DNA from: Eremophila alpestris peregrina
Taxonomy: Eukaryota > Chordata > Aves > Passeriformes > Alaudidae
Length of the DNA: 64,000 bases
Direction: 5' to 3'
Assembly: GCA_009792885.1 (NCBI GenBank)
Contig: WMCF01000152.1
Coordinates: 128,886 to 192,885, forward strand
The first letter of the stretch is position 1; every line of letters starts with the position of its first letter. The notes beneath the pieces are model-generated. The model did not search any database. It had not been told where the DNA came from and saw only the letters and a list, made by a program, of their open reading frames with translations. Both the position numbers and the translations under genes were made by a program. Below are positions 26,673 to 37,610 of the stretch, piece by piece.

Positions 26673-27060
26673 AAACAGATCCAGAAATGAGTGTGATTAA
26701 AGACACAGGGGTCTTCTATGTTAGAAGCAATTTAAAATATTAATATTAATTACATTTGGAGAGGAGAAGAAATATAAACCAAAGGATGACATCAAAAAAG
26801 TGAGTCATGAATTCCTATTTGGCTTAATAGAAGACAATTAAATTTAGGAAATTAATTTAGAAAATATATGGGAAGTACGTCTTTATAGCATTTTACACTG
26901 TAATGTAACATTCCAATGTATGTAAATATCCTAGCAGAGTTAAATGAATTATCTTTGATTTGATGCAGAATGAATGTTGTTTTTACATTAGCTGGGATAA
27001 CAAAATATTCCTTAAGTCACCAATCACCCTGTTTCACACACAGAGATTGTTTTCTAAAGT

Positions 27061-27078
27061 AAAAAAAAAAAAAAAAAA
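27061..27078. repeat. A18 homopolymer
   Basis: Eighteen consecutive A residues open a longer A/C-rich, G-poor tract. No upstream gene-like body ends here, so it is not interpreted as a retroposed poly(A) tail. Confidence 0.85.
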
Positions 27079-30000
27079 TACAAACCACAAAAAAAATTAT
27101 AAAGCCCTAAAGCAAACATTAAAAACCCCAACAAACCCCTCCTAACTCCCTCCTTGCAAAGTCCTTCTATTTTTATGGCTTGGAATAACACTGGGGAGTT
27201 GGTATCCCACATGTCTTCATGCCTCAGGTGGAAGAGAAACAATTGGTGTATTCATTTTAGTGCCTTGAGCTTGCAGTGAAACCTGCATTCTGGGGAGCCA
27301 GCTCTGAGCAGGATGCTGGGAATGGGAGTTTTACCTGGGCAGGAGGGGCAGGGAGTAAGATCCAGTTGGGAACTGGGTGTAAAAATGCAAAATAACCCCC
27401 ATGTGCTGCCTCTTGTTGGCAGCTGCCAGCCACGGGCACGGGGAAAGCCAGGGAAGGTGATGCTGCCAGACATTCCCTTCTTTAGCCAGTTCAAGTGTTG
27501 GGTTAGAAAGATTTTCTTTCACTTTGATTTGAAGAATCAAATGCAGAAACTGGATATATTTTTGTAGCAATGTCTCTAAGGAACATCTTCAGAGCTGCAT
27601 TTAGGTCATGCAAAACTTGGGGAGTGGAATACTCCAGAGAGTGCAACAGAATATATTTATGGCTAACAAACTGGATTTTTTCCAAATTTGACCGTGCAAA
27701 AATGAGCATTTCTTATTGGGAAACTTTGGCTGATCATAGAAACACTTGTGAGAGAAGTGTCCAGAAGGGTTTGTACCTTGAGGAGGCTAAAAATGGGCAC
27801 AAACAGGAAAAAAACAGCACTGAGAGAGCAACAGGCACAACCCTCCAGTGTTGGGGCTCAGGGTCCACAAGCTGAAAGTTCTGCTCTGCCTCACATTGCC
27901 TTGAATTATTCTCTGCAACGGCTTTTGCCTTGTGCTGATCCCCATTTTCATCAACTGCCTTATCTGACAGGAATTTTTAATTACAAGCTACTGGGGTTTT
28001 CTTCTTTTTAGGGGGCTATTACTGTCGAGCCCAGCTCCATGTCATTTTGAAATTACCAACTTTTTCATCACCCTGAATCCTCTCCTTATGTTTCCTTCTC
28101 TGACTCTCATCCATTTCTGCATCTTTTATGACCTCATTACTATTTATATTCCAAAGCATATTAAATCTAGATCCCACATGAGAAAAAAATTAGAAAAGAC
28201 AACTCACCCTTTAGTCTGTCTGTATGAAGAAATTCACAGAAGCTAATACCACATAGAGATGGTTTGTTACTTAGGAATTAGTGCTCTCTCCTCACTGATT
28301 CCTTTGATGTTATTCATAGCCTTGTTAGGAATCAGGATTTTAAACAAAAACATAGTTATGGGGCTGTGGTAAATTGGATTTACCTGCCTGACTATTGGGA
28401 GACTGAGCACACAGCAAGAGGCCATCAAGGACAGGTAGAGGCTGAGCTTAACCCCTCCTCTCTGGCTGGTTCCCTCCTCTGGAGCAGAGCTGAGATCATG
28501 TAGGGAGAGCTCATCTGTCCAGGGGAGTTCCCCCACGTTGGCCATATCCTTGGGAAATTGGAGTCTGCTGGAGTTTCATGTTTACAAAGCTGTGGAAGAA
28601 AAAATATCACCTGTTGAAGTCTGAGTGTATTTTAGCTGAAAAAATAGTAACTCTTCTCTGCAAGAGAGTTAAATAGTTTTATTTCATAATCAAAATTAGA
28701 AATTTTATTCCTTTTAAGTAGATAGGCTGGTGCTCTTCAAGTGACTGAAGTGCCTCATCCAGGAGAAATGGAGATAATCCTTAAAATCTGTGCTGAAACT
28801 TTGCTTTTCTTGTAGATTTTTTTTTTTAATCCAGATCAGTTTCCTGATCCAATTGAGTGGCCACCACAAATGCTTATGCCAAGAAATGCTAATTCACTTC
28901 AGAAATTAGAGCCTAGGGGAGAGACCACTTCATTCAGAAGTATTTCTTTTCCTCTCCTTTTAAAAGTGCTGCTTTTATAAAACATTGTGGTTTTCATGCC
29001 GGACATCACTGGCTGGTAATTTTTACAGTGGAGTGGGCTGGAATTAGGAAGTTGTCTGTACAACTGCTTTGTTTGACAGTGAGAATAGGAATTACCAGAG
29101 ATGAGCTGTGTAACTCAGGAGATAAGCATCTTTAATTAGTCTTGTCCATGTGTTCACTGATAGCCTGTAAATTATTATTCACAATTGACTATTGTGATCT
29201 TTTCATCAATAGATGGTTCTTGAGCAAATCTGCTGTGAATATTTGCTTCTTTACAGCCTGGCTAATACTTGAGTTATGTAATTGTGATTATCAGATAGGA
29301 TACTGCCCTTTTCCTGTAGTCTAGTGGTATTAATTAAATTTACTATCACAAGTGTTTGGGAAGAACAGCCCATTGGGAGGATAATCTCTCAGGAACAGGA
29401 GCTGGAAAGAAAGGAAAAGCAGGTGCTTCAAAATCTGGTTTATGACAGATAGAAAAATGGATGAAAAGGTTCACTGATCGGCTTTGATTGAACTTGGAGA
29501 AATACACAACTTCTAGTGGAAATTTTTAGGAAATGCTTGCACCACCAGTAAATTTTGGATTCGGCTCTGTCTTAGTCCTTTCAGCAAGAAGTTGTTAAAT
29601 TGCATGATGGAAAGCACACAAAGCAGGGAGGGGGACACCATTTAAGTGTTAGCTTCTCTGGGTGAAGTAAGTGCTTGCCAGACTCCAGTTGGTAGCATTT
29701 TCCAGGGACATCTGGGGCTTTGAAATTATCTTCAGATGACATGATCCTAGTTATGTTTTTATCCCTCCACACACAGAGAAAGTAAACATATGCAGGTGGT
29801 TTTGATGCCACTTATTCAAATTAGCATTTGAATTTTTGATCAGCCTCTTTATCAGAGCTCGAAGATGATGGGAATCGTGTTTCTTTTTTATTCTTTGCAA
29901 ACATTTTGTAAAGCATCTTTGATACTGCAAGTTGTCATCCCAATCAGCAGTATGAAGTGAATGAGTCTGTTTTGGGGAGCTGAGCTGAGAAATAAATGCT

Positions 30001-30184
30001 CAGAGGCTTGTCTTTCTTAGTAAACCACCTCTTCTTCCTGGAAATGTTTATGCTCTTGTAGAACTAAGAGACTGAAACGTGAAGTACAGGAATGTCTTTT
30101 GTATTAAATCAAGATTTCATTCATAGTCTCACAATAATATTATTTTTATATAGTTGGTTCTGTGGTTTTCCTAATAAGAATATC

Positions 30185-30228
30185 TGTCCTTGCCTTCATT
30201 TTGTGTTGTCCTTGCCTTCATTTTGTGT
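30185..30228. repeat. Perfect 22-bp tandem duplication
   Basis: Two identical 22-bp units (30185-30206 and 30207-30228) beginning TGTCCTTGCC stand head to tail. Perfect identity suggests a recent slippage or duplication event. It falls inside a T-rich open frame but adds 22 bases, so it would shift a reading frame. Confidence 0.9.
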
Positions 30229-30970
30229 TATTCTGGATATGACATCTCCCTTTACATACTATTTTACTGGCATTAAAGAGAACACTATTCGGAATTCTGA
30301 AGCTGCTCCCTTTGTCACAGTCCCTCTTGTAATATTAATGGCAGTTAAAAATAACTGGTTCTGTTTTCTCTGTTTCCTCTGCCTTGCCTCCTGTGTGTTC
30401 TGGCTGAGTTTTTATTTGTGTCTCTGACAGGCTGCACAGCTCTCCTATAGCGATGAATTCACCGACCAAATCTTCCTCTCCTTCAGATAAAAACAGTTCA
30501 CTGCTGAGTGCTTGGTGGAGGTTTTGCTTTCATTATTTATGAAAACAATCATGCTGGTGTTTTTCACTCTCTCCAGTAAAAGGGCAATTTTGTACTTACA
30601 AGCTCAGAATAAGCTTCAGTAAATTGAAGTTGGCTTAAGCAGTGCAAGCCTCCTTTGCTTTGTTAGGAAATCTGGCCAGAGAATGATGTCCCAGACTATC
30701 TACACAAGCATTTCTAGGTCTCAGACTGAACATGGGGTGTGTCAGAAATGCCACTGTAAGGTTTCCCAGCCAGGGGCTTCTCCTGAGCAGTCAGAGCTCA
30801 GCAGGGATTGCTGGAGACAAACAGCTGTGAGTTATCTCCAGGAACACTTCCATAGCTGCCAGGGTGCCAGTTAGTGACAGATAAACAAACTGGCAGCAGG
30901 ACTCTGCCTCCCAAACCTTACAGCTCACAGCACGTTAGCAATCACATGAAATACATGTGAGTGAGCAATG

Positions 30971-31156
30971 GGAGGCACTGGGACAGGCTGCCCAGAGAAC
31001 CTGTGCATCCCCCATCCCTGGAAGTGCCCAAGACCAGGCTGGATGGGGCTTTGAACGACCTGGTCTAGTGAAAGTTGTCCCTGCCCATGACAGGGGGTTG
31101 GAATGAGATGGGCTTTAAGGTCCCTTCTGACCCAAACAATTCCATGATTCCATGAT
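30971..31156 (+). mobile_element. CR1 LINE 3'-end fragment, plus orientation
   Basis: Plus-strand CR1 text is clear: 'gacaggctgcccagagaacc' (about 30982), 'ggctggatggggctttgaac' (about 31038), 'ctggtctagtgaaagttgtc' (about 31060), 'gacagggggttggaatgaga' (about 31090), 'aaggtcccttctgaccc' (about 31118) and two tail units of the ATTCCATG type at the end. It spans about 186 bp, 5'-truncated. It is one of the better-preserved copies in the window but has no coding capacity. Confidence 0.92.
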
Positions 31157-32154
31157 GTGTTTCTGCACACAGAATTGAAATGCTGAATTCATTGTTGCAA
31201 GCCTAGCTATAAAGTGCCACTGTCCAGGAATTTTTGGGGAGAAGGACATGTATCAGCTATGGACAGAGCTGTGTTGTGACAGAACCAGTACAGTTCATCA
31301 GCTTTCTGCTGCTCTAACTCCAGAGCAGCTCAAACCATAGCCAGAGGATTCACTGCTCTCAATTGCACAATGCCCTTGGAGACCTACTGCAGTTCTCATT
31401 TCTAAAACCTCATCATTTTTGGGGGGGCTATGCATTGCTGTAGGAAGAGAATATATTTAGAAACGACGTCAGCTTTATCCCGCTGCCTCAGCCGATGCCG
31501 GCCTTGGTGAGCATCCCTAATCAACAGCTGAAGATGCCTGCAAAACTACTGGAGTATTTCATCTGGCTCCTCCAGACCAAAGCCTGGAGTTGTACATTCC
31601 CCTCAGATATATTCCCTTCCTCACTTACAACACCCTCCCCACACTTTTTCTGCGGGGGGAACATTTTAATTGCTCTCCTGGAGCAGCGCAGGCAGCCCAC
31701 GGTGGCACTGGGAAGTTCATTAATTTAATTTAATTCTGCCTGCTCTTGTGCTGCCTCACACAGCCTCACCATGCCAGTTGTAATGGCAATAACCAGCACT
31801 GAGGCAGCCTGAAAGGGGAGGGGGAAGGGCAAGCTGAAGTCTGACACCAGTGACAGAAGACAAGACTGCATATAAATAGATGTGAATCACAATTGTGGCA
31901 TCACTATCACTGTTTTTCTTTCTTTTTTTTTTTATTGCTGAAGGACATCCAGCTGCACACAGGGAGTGAATTCACAGCAGGTACAATCCCCATTCTGGAC
32001 AGAAAAAAAAAAGTTTCTCTATTGCCCAGGTGTGGTCTTCATATTAGTTATAAATAATATGAACATTGCATACATATGTATGTGTGTATATAGCGATAAA
32101 TGCAAATATATATAAACTCAATTAATACACACACACACATATATAGTATAAATG

Positions 32155-32208
32155 CCTTAATATATATAAGCTCCCTAACGTATATAAACTCCTTAATATA
32201 TATAAACT
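32155..32208. repeat. 18-bp tandem repeat, three units, AT-rich
   Basis: Three adjacent 18-bp units start at 32155, 32173 and 32191. Units 1 and 3 differ at one position (AAGCT versus AAACT) and unit 2 at a few. A partial fourth unit (TCCTAATCCC) follows, and a related AATATATATAAACT word sits upstream at about 32105. It lies inside an AT-rich block with short CA and TA runs. Confidence 0.85.
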
Positions 32209-32685
32209 TCCTAATCCCATGCACTACAGAAAATTTATGTCACTTGGAGCTGGAAACACCCAAACCGTTCTGGCAACACAGACTACAGCTGAAAAAGACC
32301 ACGCTGCAATTAAAATGGGGTGGTCTCCTAAAAGAAAACCATATTAATCTTCTGCAGAGGCTGAATGTATAAACATTAAGCAGAGAGAGGGAAAACGCTC
32401 TGCATGCTGAAGTAGCTCAAGTTTATATGAGAAATTTTAATTAGAGAGCAAACCCAACGTTTCAGTAGGCTGCAATTGCAATTTTAGAGTTTTCTTGCTT
32501 CAGCAATTCCAAATTTAGCCCTCAAGACATCCATTTTCTCTATAATGAGCCAATGTTGAAAGTTAACAATGAATACATGTAGTAAAGCCACAGAGCATCT
32601 AGGATCAGAGCTGCTAGCGTTTCACCAAGGCACTCCAAACCTTCCTTGCATTCTCCCCAATTTCCTCCATCTCCATGGTACAGCT

Positions 32686-32713
32686 GGGGGGGGGTTGGGG
32701 GCATAGGGGAGGG
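32686..32713 (+). other. Canonical G-quadruplex motif
   Basis: Four G runs (G9, G5, G4, G3) are separated by loops TT, CATA and A. This meets the usual pattern of four runs of at least three G with loops of one to seven bases, and the short loops predict a stable structure. No promoter or transcript end was recognised beside it. Confidence 0.85.
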
Positions 32714-33608
32714 CTGAGTAACCACTGTTTGGGCAGTTTATGCATTACAGAGCTGGGAGTCCTTCAGCAAGGGCAGGCTGTGCTCTGAGTGCTCCAACAT
32801 CGATGTTTTAATGCGCTGCCATAAATCCTTGTGCCTTGAACTTCAGAAGAGCCCTTGTTGTTGCGCACAGAATGAACCCCAAGCATCTGCAGAGTCACAA
32901 AAATGGTGGGTTTTTTTCCACCCTCAGCAGGAGTTCAGGTCTGTGTGAGCTTGTACCCAGCCTCATCTGCAGCGCCATGGAGCCCCAACCTCGGCAGGGC
33001 GCTGCAGGAGCTCTCCCAGGGCCAGCTGAGTCTCTCTCTGACAAGGGCATGAATCCACAGGAACCTTTGAGCCAGCCTCCACATCCATCCTCCCTTCTTT
33101 ATGGAAAGGGGCAGAAGCAAAGGACATAGATGGAGCTTCTGTGCAGCCCCATAAGTCTTGTCTCTGGGAACTGGTGTTTTTGACATAACCTAAGGCAGCC
33201 CAGCCATGGTTTGAAGGGCAATGAAGTGCTAAGCCAGCTCACAGCCTGCTCCTGCCTCTGCATCCTGAGATATTGATGCTGGGGGATGAGACAATGGTGC
33301 TGGGGGATGTGTTCTCATTCCCAGTTTTTCCCAAAAGCTCTGTTCAAAAAAGCAGCATATTTGCCAAAAGATAGGTTATGCAGAAGTGGCAAGATGTTTA
33401 TCATGTTGCAGAGTTAAGTTGCTCTTAGGAAAGCAAAATGTAATTAGTACTTCATTTCCATAAGAGGTGATTTACAGGCAAGAGATGATGCTGTATCAAA
33501 AGTCTTTGAAGGTTTCACTTCTGTGCATTCCTAAAAAAGTGCACTTGTGTCTGATGAGCCCCCTTTTTGAGAGCAGAAGACAAGCAGCAAAGCTTGTGCT
33601 GAAATGCC

Positions 33609-33626
33609 TTTTTTTTTTTTTTTTTT
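33609..33626. repeat. T18 homopolymer
   Basis: An uninterrupted T run of about 18 bases with no retroposon body recognised on its right side. Confidence 0.85.
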
Positions 33627-35580
33627 GCCATAGTTAGCATTACTCCTTCAGTCTGCATCTCCTGTGGATGGATGGAGGAAACTACTCCTAGTCTGGCTCC
33701 TTGGTTGTGCAGGGAAAAGGCACTGATCCCTCTGGAATGCTGGGTGCCACACTCGGCACTGCCCCTCCCAGTGTGGGGTACTAGGCCTGGAAAAGGATGA
33801 GAGGAAAAGAAAAAAAAAATTTAAAAAAGGAGACAGGTCTGCTGGAATCTGAAAATTTGGGTATGTTAACGCTGTGAGGCCGTGGGTCCCTTGCTTTTGC
33901 CAGGCTGGTGCCCACCTATCTGTGTTAGATGGAATAACTCCTACATCTGCACCTTCAGATCCTACACATCTGCACCTACCAGGAGGAGAAACGCAGAGTA
34001 CTGAGGAGACAACACCTTCCATGCAGCCATCACACTGCTGCTGCCCCTTGCTGCCTCCTTTCAGGACAATAAATGCTGCTACAACAGTAGTCTGCCTTTC
34101 TCCTTAACACCACATTTAACTCTGAACGTGGCTTTTCATCTTAATGAGCTCTTTTCCCTTGTAGGGTCTCTTTTATGGTTTTTGGGAGACACGGTTTTGA
34201 ACCATTCCCATTTGCTCCCTGTGACCACGGGCTCTCAGCGTCTGCTGTAGTCCAGGTGGGGTGGGACAAGGCAGATTTGGAGCCAGCCCAGCAAATGGCT
34301 CTCATCAACACATTGCAGCCTCAAAGTCACCTGGAGGGTGTGGAGCAGCAGAGCAACAGGAGATGTGCACAAGAGGAATGAAGGAGAAACCAAGCTAAAA
34401 ATAGCTCATGCCTCGTGAAACCATTAGGTGTGACCACACCTAGGACACCCTGCTTTCATGGGCACCAACTTTGCTCACACAGGAGAGAGATTTAAAAAAT
34501 TGTGGCTTTTTTTTCTGCCTTCACTCAAAGCACATATGAACTAAAATATTATTTAAGAAAAAAAAGCACTGAATGAAATTTTAAAAGCTTGTTTAATGAG
34601 ACAATTCCTGTCAGAGGCTCCCTGAGCCTTCATCTTCTCCCCTGTGTATGAGTTGCAGTGCTAATATTTCTGTAACCTTGCCCCTGGTTGCTGAGCCTCT
34701 GGTGCAGCTTTGAATTCACCATAGCGAGCTGAATGTGCTTACAGGGATGTAAAAAGCCATTAATACCCAGCCAGGTCAGTAGGGTATTCATACACTGCAT
34801 TCAGCTGCACTTTGGAGACCCTCCAGGAAGGGTTTTGGGCTGAGGAAATATCTGTCTGGGTGAGGAAGTGCAGAGGAGCAGGGCACGGCTCTGCCTCAGG
34901 ATAACGCTGCAGTTCAGCTCTGCAGAGCTCACTGTAAGCCCCTTTTTGGCCATGCACCCCTTATCCCATCACAGCTGGGATATGCAAGATGTACAGGCAT
35001 GGACATGCCCTGGCACTCTCCTAAATTTAGAGTTTGGCAGATGTTTAAGCTCTCTTCTGCATGCTGAACTATATTTAGAAGGTGTGGCTCCAACAGCAAA
35101 TCTTTTTCCCTCTATTCCCTGCATTTAGACCTTTTGAGACATTTTTACACTTTGGTCTGTACTACCTATTGCCTAAACACGTTGAGATATACTGCTTTTA
35201 TGGTGTTTTTTTAATAGCAGACTAAATCTTCATATATGGAACTGCAGCTGCAGTTGTAACATGGATTTGTCACTGAGATTTTCTCTTGGTGTTTGATCCA
35301 TTAATCCATTGCAAAGACCCAACAGCTTCTGACTTTGAATTCCCCAGCGATGTAGCTTAGGTATAGGTTGTTTTTCTCAGTAGTGCTCCTCATGGGCTAA
35401 TGGCACACAGGGTTTCATGGCCTAAGCCCGTCCCTGATCCATGCTTTCAGCTATTGACTTGGCCCAATTACAGCAGGAAGTGTTTAGGTCACTGGGAAGA
35501 GAGTGTAGGGACCATCCTTAAGTCATTCCCAGGGACAGATTCTGGTGCCTCTTGTTGCAAGGCCAGGCCTCTCTTGGAAC

Positions 35581-35655
35581 CCCACAATTGTTTAGGTTGG
35601 AAAAGACTTCTAAGATCATTGACTCCAGTTGTTAAATCATCACTGCCAAGTCCAC
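35581..35655 (-). mobile_element. CR1 LINE 3'-end remnant, minus orientation
   Basis: 'ttaggttggaaaagacttct' at about 35592, then 'aagatcattgactccagttg' and 'cactgccaagtccac', is the diverged minus form of the avian CR1 3' end. About 75 bp remain. The octamer tail at its left end is reduced to 'cacaattg'. Confidence 0.8.
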
Positions 35656-37391
35656 TTTTCCCTTCCCCATAGGCTGAACTGTTTCTTGTGCTTAAATATG
35701 AAGGTACTGATGATGTTTTGTTTAGTTTCATTGTTTAGACTGAGTTGGAGGGCCACCTTTATGTCTTTAAGCCCACTTAAAGGCCATCAGGAAAACTTGG
35801 CTCACATCTAGCACCTGGTTTCTAGATCTGCTTTTCTTAGGAGGACAGGTTACAACCAGTGGGAAAGTCTGTGCATGCCAGGGGGGCACTGGGCATGGTT
35901 CTGAGCAGCCCCCACCCCACACACTGGGAAGGACATCTCCAGGTCCCCTCCACAAACCAGGGGAGCCTGCTCAGCCAGGTTCTGACTCTTCCTCTCAGCT
36001 CCAGGAGAATGAGCTGGGGTGGTTCTGTCTGGTGTGGAAATTCTGCTTTGCCTCTCTCTGGGATTATCTCATCAGGAATAACAAAGAGGAGGGAGCCAGC
36101 AGGCTGCTGCTCCATGGTTTGGGCACGTCGCGTGGCCTTGTGCCTTGGGTACCTGCAAAGGGTGCCAAGCCCTTGCTGATGTTCATCTCAGATCCAGTGC
36201 TCCTGGCATGAAATAGCTGCTTAAAGCTGTTCCTCATTTCTTCCTCCTCCAGCACCTCATTCCCTGAGGAAAGGAGTCTGTATTGATACATGGCTCAATG
36301 GGAAAAGTGACTATTCATTTCTGTGGGTATCTAAAAGTGTTTAGTTCATTTTTCTCCTCTCATAGTTCTTCTCCTCCAAGCTCCCAGGCTGTGTGGAACC
36401 ATGCACCATCTGTAGCTTTCACCTGCTTCCATGGGGATCCTGGTGCCCTTTAAACACAGGTTGGACTATTAACAACTCACAGCAGAGGAGGGAAATTTAA
36501 TGCAGTAAACAGATCAGGCTGGAAGTCTGTGAAGAGCTGTGCTGTCCCCCTCTGCTGTCACTAGTCCATCTTCCTCCCCTCTTTCCCTTGCTACTGGAAA
36601 GCTGCAGCTGAGGGTGGTCCAGAGGGCAGCCTCCCATGTTCCAGGGAGGGAATGAAGGATTTATTTCCTTCTGTATCTAGCCCAGAATTTTCATAACGAA
36701 TAAATTAAATTAATACTTCCAAAAATGAAAAAAAACCCCAAATCTCTGGCTCACAGCGCTCTGAAAAAGAATTGCATAATCTTTCAATTTTTTTTCCCCT
36801 AGCCAATTATTCAGATAGCACCCAATAAAAAATGCAAAGTTGGATTGATATGAGAGGTGGGAAAAGTTTTAGCTTAGAATAACATTAAACAATCAAAACA
36901 CAGCAAAAAATAAATTCCTGGAGTGCAATTACATTATGCCAAATGCAGACATGGTCATATGTATTTGACACCTCCAGCACTTTGGAATTGTCTGATCCTG
37001 TAATATTTTTCAGATGATTAACTGCAGCTCAGATTTGTGCACTGCACAGCAGCCTGAGCCCAATTGCTGCCCTTGTACTCCCGGGTGCCAGCTGTGTATT
37101 TACCTTCACAAGGAATGTGCAACTGAATAATCAAAGTGCTCAAGGAAAATCTGAAGATTAAAAAAGTCAACAGAATTCCAATTTAGTCAGTAATCAAGCT
37201 GTCATCTTTAAGGTCTTTTCTCCTTAAAATAAAGGAGAAAAGGAAAATAGGTAGGATGGTTTATACCTTTCAGATTTAGTTTTTCAGGGTGTTTTCAAAT
37301 TCAGAGGGGAAAGCCTCCAAACTCTGCATGGGTATTTCAGTTCTTAAAAAGACTTAAGTGCTGATATCACAAAACAGATAGACCTTGGATA
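35656..37391. other. Non-coding unique DNA
   Basis: No gene was recognised. Opposed frames at 35859-36179 (plus) and 35837-36115 (minus) overlap and share no known domain. 36940-37210 has the look of a conserved non-coding block, with ATTA/TAAT cores and a CCCGGG site. Nothing else was seen. Confidence 0.6.
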
Positions 37392-37441
37392 GAAATGAAA
37401 TGAAATGAAATGAAATGAAATGAAATGAAATGAAATGAAAT
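37392..37441. repeat. (GAAAT)10 microsatellite
   Basis: Ten perfect GAAAT units, 50 bp, continue into GAG. A perfect pentanucleotide array of this length is expected to be length-polymorphic. Confidence 0.95.
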
Positions 37442-37561
37442 GAGGAACTCCGCATTCTACTTAGGTTCAAAACCTGAAATTCAGAAAGTTCTCTATCATG
37501 ATTTTAAAAAGTTGGTCTGTATAAATTTTCTTGTGTGCCTCTTCCGTGTTGTTTCGGAGTC

Positions 37562-37610
37562 TTTTTTTTTTTTTTTTTTTTTTTTGTTTTTTTTTTTTTT
37601 TTTTTTTTTT
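37562..37610. repeat. Long T homopolymer, T24-G-T24
   Basis: Forty-nine bases with a single G at 37586 splitting two T24 runs. It creates an artificial poly-Phe frame (37531-37893 plus). The exact length is likely uncertain in any assembly. The sequence to its right is not a recognisable reverse-oriented retrogene. Confidence 0.9.

Larger units (their letters stand above)
26356..30970. other. Non-coding unique DNA
   Basis: No gene was recognised. The stretch contains a purine tract (26632-26672), an A18 run with a G-poor flank (27061-27154), a perfect 22-bp tandem duplication (30185-30228), and a homeodomain-site-rich block near 29030-29340. Open frames of 60-111 codons (for example 30092-30427) carry no recognisable domain; that one is hydrophobic because it is T-rich. 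Confidence 0.65.
31157..35580. other. Non-coding unique DNA with CpG patch, minisatellite and G4 motif
   Basis: No gene was recognised. 31463-31505 is a small CpG cluster including a CRE-like core. 32040-32210 is AT-rich and contains the 18-bp tandem repeat. 32686-32713 is a G-quadruplex motif. 33609-33626 is a T-run. 34570-34790 looks like a possible conserved non-coding block. Opposed short open frames such as 33648-34022 (minus) and 33874-34107 (plus) have no recognisable product. Confidence 0.65.

Noticed and set aside
31811..31829. GGGGAGGGGGAAGGG as a G-quadruplex
   Set aside because: Three runs only; the G5 run cannot be split into two runs of three.
33277..33309. Repeated 12-base word TGCTGGGGGATG, 21 bases apart
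   Set aside because: Only two short copies with differing spacers; too little to call a tandem repeat.
33609..33626. T18 run as a reverse-oriented retrogene tail
   Set aside because: The sequence to its right does not translate into a recognisable protein in reverse, and no target-site duplication was seen.
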